This document shows, in pieces, positions 57,526 to 64,000 of a stretch of DNA of 64,000 nucleotides. The translations under genes and the position numbers were made by a program. A model generated the notes under the pieces. The model was not told the origin of the DNA. It saw nothing but the letters and a program-made list of their open reading frames with translations, and ran no database searches. Source of the DNA: Firmicutes bacterium AM55-24TS (GTDB lineage Bacteria > Bacillota > Clostridia > UBA1381); assembly GCA_003460745.1 (NCBI GenBank), contig QTVU01000012.1:6778-70777 (forward strand), read 5' to 3'. Position 1 is the first letter of the stretch; the number at the start of each line of letters is the position of its first letter.

Positions 57526-60500
57526 ATGAAAAAAAGATTTTTAAGTTTTTTGATTGTGATGTGTATGTTTTTGATAAACATACCGGTAAATGCAACGTGT
57601 TCGGCAGGAATTAACGGTAACGGCACAGGTGGAATTTATATAGATATAAATTCAGCACCGTATACCACATTTGCAGGGTATTCATACGGTGAATATGCTT
57701 ATACAAGCCAAGGTTGTGCGTGGTTTGCTTCTGCGAGAGTAAACCAGCTGACGGGAAAGGGAAATGTAATACGTAGTGCAACAAATTGGTGGAATAACTG
57801 TGGAAGTTATGGCTTCAACAGAGGGTCAACTCCGCAGGCGGGTTCTATAATTTGTCTTACAAAGGGCGGTGGTGAACACGTAGCTATTATTGAAAAAATA
57901 GAAGGCTCAACAGCATATATCAGTGAGGGTGGATATGGTTCGGCAGGTGCGTCACACGGTTATTGTACAATAAGAACTGTGAATGTATCACAAATTGCCA
58001 GCCAATATGCGACTGCAAGTTTTGGAGGCTATTCATTATTGGGATATGTGTATTTTGGTGATAAGACGACCAATGTAACACCACCGACTGCGATATTGAG
58101 CATTAATAAGAGTGATTATGCTAAAAATGAAGATGTTACATTCACATTTGGTGGAGAAAATGTAAGCAATGTTTTTACGCTTGGAATTTATAAAGATAAT
58201 AATAGAATAGACACAGTCAATGTTAATGGAAGTACATATACAAGAAGTTTTTCGGAGGTTGGAAATTATTCTGCATATATGACGTCATACAATGATGCAG
58301 GATATGCAGATAGTAATTGGGTGAACTGGTCTGTATTGGGGAAGCCTGAAGCAACACTGTCTGTAGATAAAAGTAAATGTGATACAACACTAATGTTACA
58401 TTTACATTTAACGGTGGAAATAATGACGTATTCACATTTGGTATATATAGAAACGGTGAAAGAATAGATACAGAAACAGTAAAAAGCAATACATACACTA
58501 AAAAATTTTCTGAACCGGGATTTTATTCTGCATATATGACGTCATATAATAATGCAAATTATGCGGATAGTAACTGGATATATTGGGAAGTGTATGAGTC
58601 TGACTTTATTCCGACTACTATAAATATATATAATAATCATATTTACAGTCTATATGAACAAGTAGTATCGTGGAAAACTGCAAAAGAGTTTTGTGAAAAA
58701 ATGGGGGGACATTTGGTAACGGTGACATCAAAAGATGAAAGTGATTTTATTAATCAGTTATCGAAAAATGGAAAGGTAAAAAGATATTGGTTAGGTGCTA
58801 CTGATGAAGATGGAAAATGGAAATGGGTAACGGGAGAAACATTTAACTTTGTAAATTGGTGTGTAGGTGAGCCGAATAATGCTGGAAATGTAGAACATTA
58901 TATGGATTTATATGATAATTCAAATTGGAATGACAGTGAGAATAACTCGTCATATGGATTTATTTTAGAGGTTGAATTGCCATTAACATCGACCGATACT
59001 ATACAATATAATAATCATAAATATGTAAGATATGATTTTCCATTAAATTGGACTGAAGCAGAAACGTTTTGCAAGCAGCAAGGTGGACATTTAGCGACAA
59101 TTACTTCTGAAGCTGAAAATAATGCAATTAAACAACTATTGGAAAATGCTGCGATGGATAGATATTGGATAGGAGCTAAACGAACTAACGATAAATGGGC
59201 ATGGGTCAGCAATGAAGATTTTCAATATACAAATTGGTATGTTAATGAACCAAATAATACTTTGGGTATAGAAAATTATTTGGAGATATATAACAATACA
59301 GGTTGGAATGATAACAAAAATTGTAGATTAGCGAACGGAGGTTTTATATGTGAAATTGAAAATTCGGATACAAAACCAACCCCAACACCAACAGTGAAGC
59401 CAACTGTGACGCTGACTCCTACCGAAACACCGTATGACGGTCTTGCGGTTACTGCGAAAAAAGTTACTGCAAAAGCGGGAAGTGAGGTTGATATACCTAT
59501 AAGTATTTCTAAAAATCCGGGAATTGCGGGATTTAAGTTTAAAATAAGCTATGATAAATCTGTACTTATTCCGATTTCGATTACAAAGGGCAGTGCATTC
59601 GGTAACGGAACTCTAAATTCAAATATTAATCAAGGCGGTGATTTATCAAAGCTTGATGAAGTTACTGCATACTGGAGCAACCCGTCAAATGTATCAGCTG
59701 ACGGAGAAATGTTTACTGTTAAGTTTAAGGTTAGTGACAATGCCACAGACGGAACTTATCCGATAACTTTAACATATGAAGATGGCGATATTACAAACCA
59801 AACTTTTGATAATATAAATCCTAAGATTACAAATGGTGCGGTTACATTGACAAAAGTTAAAAAGGGCGATATATATGAGGACGGAGTTGTGAACACAAAA
59901 GACGGTGTATTGCTTTCGCAGTATCTTGCAAAGTGGAATATAAACTTTACCGAAAATCAAATGACGGCAGCCGATGTTTATGAGGACGGAGTTGTAAACA
60001 CAAAAGACGGTGTTAAGCTGTCACAAGTCCTTGCTAAATGGGATAATGTAACTCTTTCTTCGGAAATATCAGCGTCCGCCGACGGTATAGCGGTCAGTAT
60101 ACCGAATATAGATACAAATGCCGGAGAATATATTGATGTGCCTGTAACTTTATCAAAGAATTCGGGAATTGCGGGATTTAATTTTAATATAAATTATGAT
60201 ACATCAGCTTTGACTCCTGTATCTATCACAGCAGGAGATATTTTATCAGACGGAACTTTTACGTCAAATCTTTTGCAGGACAGCGATTTATCACATCTTG
60301 AATATGTGACGGCATATTGGAATAATCCGAGCAATATCACAGATAACGGCACATTGTTTACGATAAGATTTAAAGTGAATGAAAACGCAAACGGAACTTT
60401 ACCGATAACCGTTACATACAATGACGGTGATATATGCAATCAAGAATTTGAAAATGTAAATGCTGATATTACAAACGGTGCAATAAATGTCAGTGCAAGT

Positions 60501-60827
60501 GTGACAGGAAAATACTATGAAATAGCATCTGCAAAGATTACAAATGTTGCGGGTGAAGAAGTAGACACAATACCTCAAAACGGCAATTTCACAGTGAATA
60601 CAACTATAAATGAATTGGCAAAGTACAGCGGAAACTCAAAACTTTATTGCGTATTGTATGATGATAATGATTTGCTTGTTTCAATAACCAATGCAGATAT
60701 TTCGGATAAGACAAATTATGAATTTGCGATACCTAACATGAATAAAAATATCGCTAAAATAAAATTATTTGTTTGGAATACATTTAGTGGAATGAAGCCG
60801 CTATCCGACAGTGTTACAATAGAATAA
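57526..60827 (+). CDS. Secreted CHAP / C-type lectin / cohesin-dockerin-cohesin protein (frameshifted)
   Basis: About 1100 residues when one base is added near 58380-58392. Order: signal peptide (1-22); CHAP amidase or endopeptidase domain (about 35-180) with Cys in SQGCAWFASAR and His in GEHVAIIEKIEG; two Ig-like modules of ~95 residues (both ending SAYMTSYN-AxYADSNW); two C-type lectin domains, each with GGHL, EPNN and WND; PTPTPTVKPT linker; cohesin 1 (59430-59850); dockerin with two DxYEDGVVNTKDG calcium loops (59860-60045); cohesin 2 (60070-60490); and a C-terminal module ending KLFVWNTFSGMKPL. EPN plus WND is the Ca2+/mannose-type signature of lectins. The start ATG 57526 follows GAGGAG. 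A cell-wall-lysing, glycan-binding scaffold is inferred. Confidence 0.85.
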
Positions 60828-60836
60828 ACAAAGTAG

Positions 60837-60863
60837 AGGCAGTGCTATACAGCACTGCCTTTT
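60837..60863 (+). terminator. Terminator after the cohesin/dockerin gene
   Basis: AGGCAGTGCT (60837-60846), ATAC loop, AGCACTGCCT (60851-60860), then TTT. The rest of the 443-bp gap up to csm6 has a weak hairpin near 61108-61140 and no gene. Confidence 0.82.
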
Positions 60864-61170
60864 AGTGCTTTTCAGTATCATCCGAACGTCATATGCGTCA
60901 TATGGGGCGTTTTTAGCGTAGCTTTTTTATTGCAAGGTGAACACAGCTCGGTTTTATATGCAAAGGCGAAATCTAAACTATTTGTACAGTCGATATGTCC
61001 CGTTATAATAAGAGGGAACAAATTACGATTACGTAATTTTGTTTCGAGTCCTGATTGGTGTTTTTCGATAAATTGGTTTATATATGGAACAATGAGATAA
61101 GGGATAAAACAGCACAGAATAGAAATGTTGTGCTATTTTGATAAATAAATCTAAAAAAATAACAAAATAT

Positions 61171-61210
61171 TTGACATATTCATTAATTTTTTGTATAATA
61201 TTTGTATAAT
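61171..61210 (+). promoter_or_regulatory. Consensus promoter of csm6
   Basis: TTGACA (61171-61176), 17-bp spacer, TATAAT (61194-61199); a second TATAAT lies at 61205-61210. All 12 consensus bases match. Confidence 0.85.
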
Positions 61211-61270
61211 ATAAGTATGAAAAGTAAAAAACGTCAAGGAATAAAATTTACATAAGAAAGAGGGATAAAA

Positions 61271-62602
61271 ATGAGAATATTATTTTCACCGGTAGGTGGA
61301 AGTGATCCGATTAAGCGTATGCTGGACGGACCTATGTTACATTGCTGTCGTGTATATAAGCCTGATATTGTGTATTTGTATTTCACGCAGAGTATGCTTG
61401 AATATGAAAACAAAGATCAGCGATATACTTGGGCATTGGAAAAATTGGGCGAAAAACTAAATCACAAATTTGAGATTATTAAAATTGAACGAGAAGATTT
61501 AGTTGATGTACATAAGTTTTATATTTTTTATAACGATTTTGGAAAAATATTCGAGGAAATAGAAGAAAAATATCCCGACGCGGAATTTTATGTGAACACA
61601 TCATCGGGTACTCCGGCAATGAAAAGTGCTATTGTAGATTTGGCGGCATTATCCGAAAAACGTATTAAAGCACTTCAAGTTTCAAGCGGTGAAGCAGGTC
61701 CTATGCACGACAGAGATAAGGACGAAACATATGATAAAGAAGAACAATGGGAATGTGATATGGACAATGGCGATTCTTTCAGAAACCGCACATTGTTAGT
61801 TGAGAATGAACAATTTTTGGCAAATATAAAAAGACAGAACGTCATAAAGCTGATATCTTCTTATGATTATCCGGCGGCAAAACTTCTTGCAAACGAAATC
61901 AAGGACTATCTGACTGATGATGCAATGAAACTTCTTAATGCGGCGGAAGGCAGATGGAGATTGGATTATAATTGTGTTGCAAATGTATTAAAAGATACCG
62001 AATATGATATAATACCCGTTAAGAAAAAAGAAGAAAGAGAAATAACAGAATATTTATTATGGCTCGGAATAATCTTAGGCAAAAGAGATTATTTGAGCTT
62101 TATCAGAGGTATCACTCCGGCGGCAATGATATTGCTTGAAAAGATTGTGGAAACTTTGACAGAAGTCGGTGACATAAAAAAGTATTGCGAAAAAAGAAAA
62201 GACGCTTATTGGCTTACTCGTAATAAACTTGAACAGAGTGAAATCGGTAAGGAAGTTTTAGATGTGTTAGACAAAAGATACGGCGAATTTACTGACTGCA
62301 TCTATACAACAGCACATTTGGAACTTATAATTAAGGAATTTTGCTCAGATGATAAAATAAAATCACATTATTTGAAAATCATAAGAAAAACCGAAACCGA
62401 ATTAAGAAATCCTATTGCACATACGATTGTTGCGGTGGATAACGGAATGATTAAGAACAGAATCGGCATAACGGCAGAAGAATTATATAATGACGTAATA
62501 AAAAAAGTAGCTGAAAGTGTCAGATTGATGAAAAAAAGCACTTGGAATTCATATGATGAAATGAATAAACTGCTGATAGAAAAAGTTCGTGAAGTAAAAT
62601 AA
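61271..62602 (+). CDS. csm6: Csm6-type CRISPR ribonuclease (CARF-HEPN)
   Basis: A protein of 443 residues. The N-terminal CARF domain (about 1-165) has ILFSPVGGSDPIKRM and the ligand-site motif YVNTSSGTPAMKSAIVDLAAL, which binds cyclic oligoadenylate in this family. The C-terminal HEPN domain has RNPIAHTI, giving the catalytic R-x4-H of the RNase. In type III-A systems Cas10 makes the messenger and Csm6 then degrades RNA nonspecifically. The starting ATG follows AAGAGGGAT, and the gene has a consensus promoter and its own terminator. Other type III genes (cas10, csm2-5) are not in the window and may lie beyond the array that starts at 63903. Confidence 0.9.
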   Translation: MRILFSPVGGSDPIKRMLDGPMLHCCRVYKPDIVYLYFTQSMLEYENKDQRYTWALEKLGEKLNHKFEIIKIEREDLVDVHKFYIFYNDFGKIFEEIEEKYPDAEFYVNTSSGTPAMKSAIVDLAALSEKRIKALQVSSGEAGPMHDRDKDETYDKEEQWECDMDNGDSFRNRTLLVENEQFLANIKRQNVIKLISSYDYPAAKLLANEIKDYLTDDAMKLLNAAEGRWRLDYNCVANVLKDTEYDIIPVKKKEEREITEYLLWLGIILGKRDYLSFIRGITPAAMILLEKIVETLTEVGDIKKYCEKRKDAYWLTRNKLEQSEIGKEVLDVLDKRYGEFTDCIYTTAHLELIIKEFCSDDKIKSHYLKIIRKTETELRNPIAHTIVAVDNGMIKNRIGITAEELYNDVIKKVAESVRLMKKSTWNSYDEMNKLLIEKVREVK

Positions 62603-62610
62603 CAACACAA

Positions 62611-62643
62611 AAGCACAGCTATGATTTTAAAGCTGTGCTTTTT
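62611..62643 (+). terminator. Terminator of csm6
   Basis: AAGCACAGCT (62611-62620) pairs with AGCTGTGCTT (62631-62640), then TTTT. Confidence 0.85.
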
Positions 62644-62666
62644 GTCATTGAGTGAAAGGATACATA

Positions 62667-63691
62667 ATGAATGTTTATGAACGCATTTTTAATATTGTAA
62701 ATTTGCTTAAAGAAGTTGAAACAGGTATATCCAAAACAACAAAGGTATAACGAAAAAGAGGTTGTTTAATGAATGGGTGTATAAGGAAGCAAAAAACAGC
62801 GAAACTGATAAAAGAAGAAAAATGTTGCAGGAGGACATCAATAAACTTGTAAGAAAAAAGATTTTAAGTATAGACAGCAACGGTGTTTTTCATTTGTCGT
62901 TAGATGTTCCCATAACTCGTAAAATAAAGAATGATATATTATTAAGAACGATATATAAAATCAGAGCAAAATGCCAAGGTGAAGCGTATCAATTAATATT
63001 AGAAAATATTATAAAGAAAATGATTGCCGATTATACATACAAATTAGAGGGTACTGTAGAGAATGATAATACGGAAATGCTTTTGTATGAGAATAAGAAT
63101 AATAAGCGGTATTATGATGTGTTGTCGTCAATTATGAATATAGATTATGCCAACAAAAAGACAGAGATTGATTACAGAACAAGACGAGGTGAAGTAATCA
63201 AAAGAAAAGTCAGTGTCGGTACAATTATTTTTGCGTGCGAGCGTGACAAAATGTATATAATAGCGTCAGAGGAATATAACGGAGCCGATAATATGACCGT
63301 CATAGATATGGAAAGTATTGAAAGTGCAACGGAAAGTGAGGATATAAATTATATATATCAAAGCGATGAAGTGCAAAAGATTATAGATGAAATGTTTATT
63401 GTGTCTGTCGATAATGCGGAGAATATTGAGGTTGAGTTTAAAGATTGTTTTAATATCAAAGAACGACTTGAAAAAATGGCGGCAAACAGAAAATTTGCTA
63501 AGCTTGATATATCGGAAGATAAAATTGTGTATAGAGATACGGTTCGCGGACTCAGTGATGTTGCAAGGTATTTAAGAGGATTCGGACGCTCGTGCAAGGT
63601 TAATAAGCCGGAAAAATTAAAACAGATGATGATTGAATCTAATGATAAGGTTATAGAAATGTATGAAGAATATTTGAATAAAAATACTTGA
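62667..63691 (+). CDS. WYL-domain regulator next to the CRISPR array (N-terminus broken)
   Basis: ATG 62667 (AAAGGATAC upstream) starts NVYERIFNIVNLLKEVETGISKTTK and meets a stop at 62748. The remainder, from about 62762 (TTG), is NEWVYKEAKNSETDKRRKMLQEDINKLV and continues to 63691 in the -1 frame. It includes a WYL-like region (about 130-200, IDYRTRRGEVIKRKVSVGTIIFACERDKMYIIASE) and a C-terminal WCX-like part (VEVEFKDCFNIKERLEKMAANRKFAKLDI). Between 62720 and 62762 at least one frame change is needed. Possibly a base error, since the second part is long and well kept. WYL proteins often control CRISPR and other defence genes. Confidence 0.65.
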
Positions 63692-63902
63692 AAAATTTGT
63701 TTATGTATAGTATAATGATTTTAATGAGATACAAAGAAAAATACAATAACTGTATATTTTCAGCCGCAAAGCCGAAAAGCAGGGTAAAACCTACGTTTTT
63801 GGCTTGTGCGGAAAATGTAAATCAACGGTTTCCAATCAAAAATAATTTTGCCCCGCAAAACGCATTTTGAGCCCAGTAGCCATGCGGGTTTTGGAGGGTA
63901 GG

Positions 63903-64000
63903 ATTAAAAAAACGAATAACCCCTGTAAGGGACGGAAACGAGTAAGCCGACATACTCACTAAAGTAAATCGACATTATCTATTAAAAAACGAATAACCCT
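63903..64000 (+). CRISPR. Start of a CRISPR array (two repeats, one spacer; continues outside window)
   Basis: Repeat 1 is 63903-63939: ATTAAAAAAACGAATAACCC then CTGTAAGGGACGGAAAC. Spacer 63940-63980 (41 bases). Repeat 2 begins ATTAAAAAACGAATAACCCT at 63981 and is cut by the window end. The CCCTGTAAGGG core can form a short stem and the end GGACGGAAAC is like many clostridial repeats. The two repeats differ by one A and one C/T position. Adjacent Csm6 suggests a type III system. With only one full repeat the assignment rests partly on context. The 200 bp before it is probably leader, with a hairpin CCGCAAAGCC/GGCTTGTGCGG near 63764-63815. Confidence 0.72.

Overview
The window is AT-rich, bacterial, and carries genes typical of an anaerobic, spore-forming Clostridia (Firmicutes), probably from a gut or rumen. 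The evidence is the dipicolinate synthase pair, S-layer homology and cohesin/dockerin modules, low-GC promoters of the TTGACA/TATAAT type, phosphoketolase, and a type III CRISPR accessory gene. No rRNA or tRNA gene was seen, and the species cannot be named from this sequence.

Layout. 1-29736 is a polysaccharide-utilisation region on the + strand. It holds the end of a secreted protein, two sugar ABC permeases split by an IS110-family element, a secreted GH5 enzyme, two large surface proteins (one with SLH repeats), a GH88 hydrolase, a GH94 phosphorylase, a HAD phosphatase, a GH38 protein, and a 2143-residue GH5 chimera. 30042-31974 adds mannose-6-phosphate isomerase and a ROK sugar kinase. 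32147-37004 (- strand) is a multidomain PL11 rhamnogalacturonan lyase. Secreted enzymes would cut plant polysaccharide, the transporter would import oligosaccharides, and the cytoplasmic GH88/GH94/GH38/ManA/ROK set would bring the sugars to phosphorylated hexoses.

37200-43545 has a decayed LysR gene, a flavodoxin/CMD/SDR operon, and larB-larC-larE for the nickel-pincer cofactor. 43803-49377 is a small accessory island bounded by a repeated sequence. It contains a PD-(D/E)XK-like protein, a WYL regulator with a perfect A AAA AAG slippery site, and three related leucine-rich-repeat proteins without signal peptides. 49446-56521 has a 5'-truncated spoVFA with intact spoVFB, an Hpt protein, a GGDEF-REC-HD-GYP protein, a Fic toxin with its antitoxin, and phosphoketolase. 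56690-60827 contains a nitrilase relic, two paralogous promoter/structured-RNA/terminator units, and the most unusual protein here: CHAP, two Ig-like modules, two C-type lectin domains, cohesin, dockerin, cohesin. 61271-64000 holds Csm6, a WYL regulator and the start of a CRISPR array.

A general caution: about ten genes are interrupted by apparent single-base frameshifts. Most are repaired by adding one base, often in a short homopolymer. They may be sequencing errors, so those genes are annotated across the break with the break stated.
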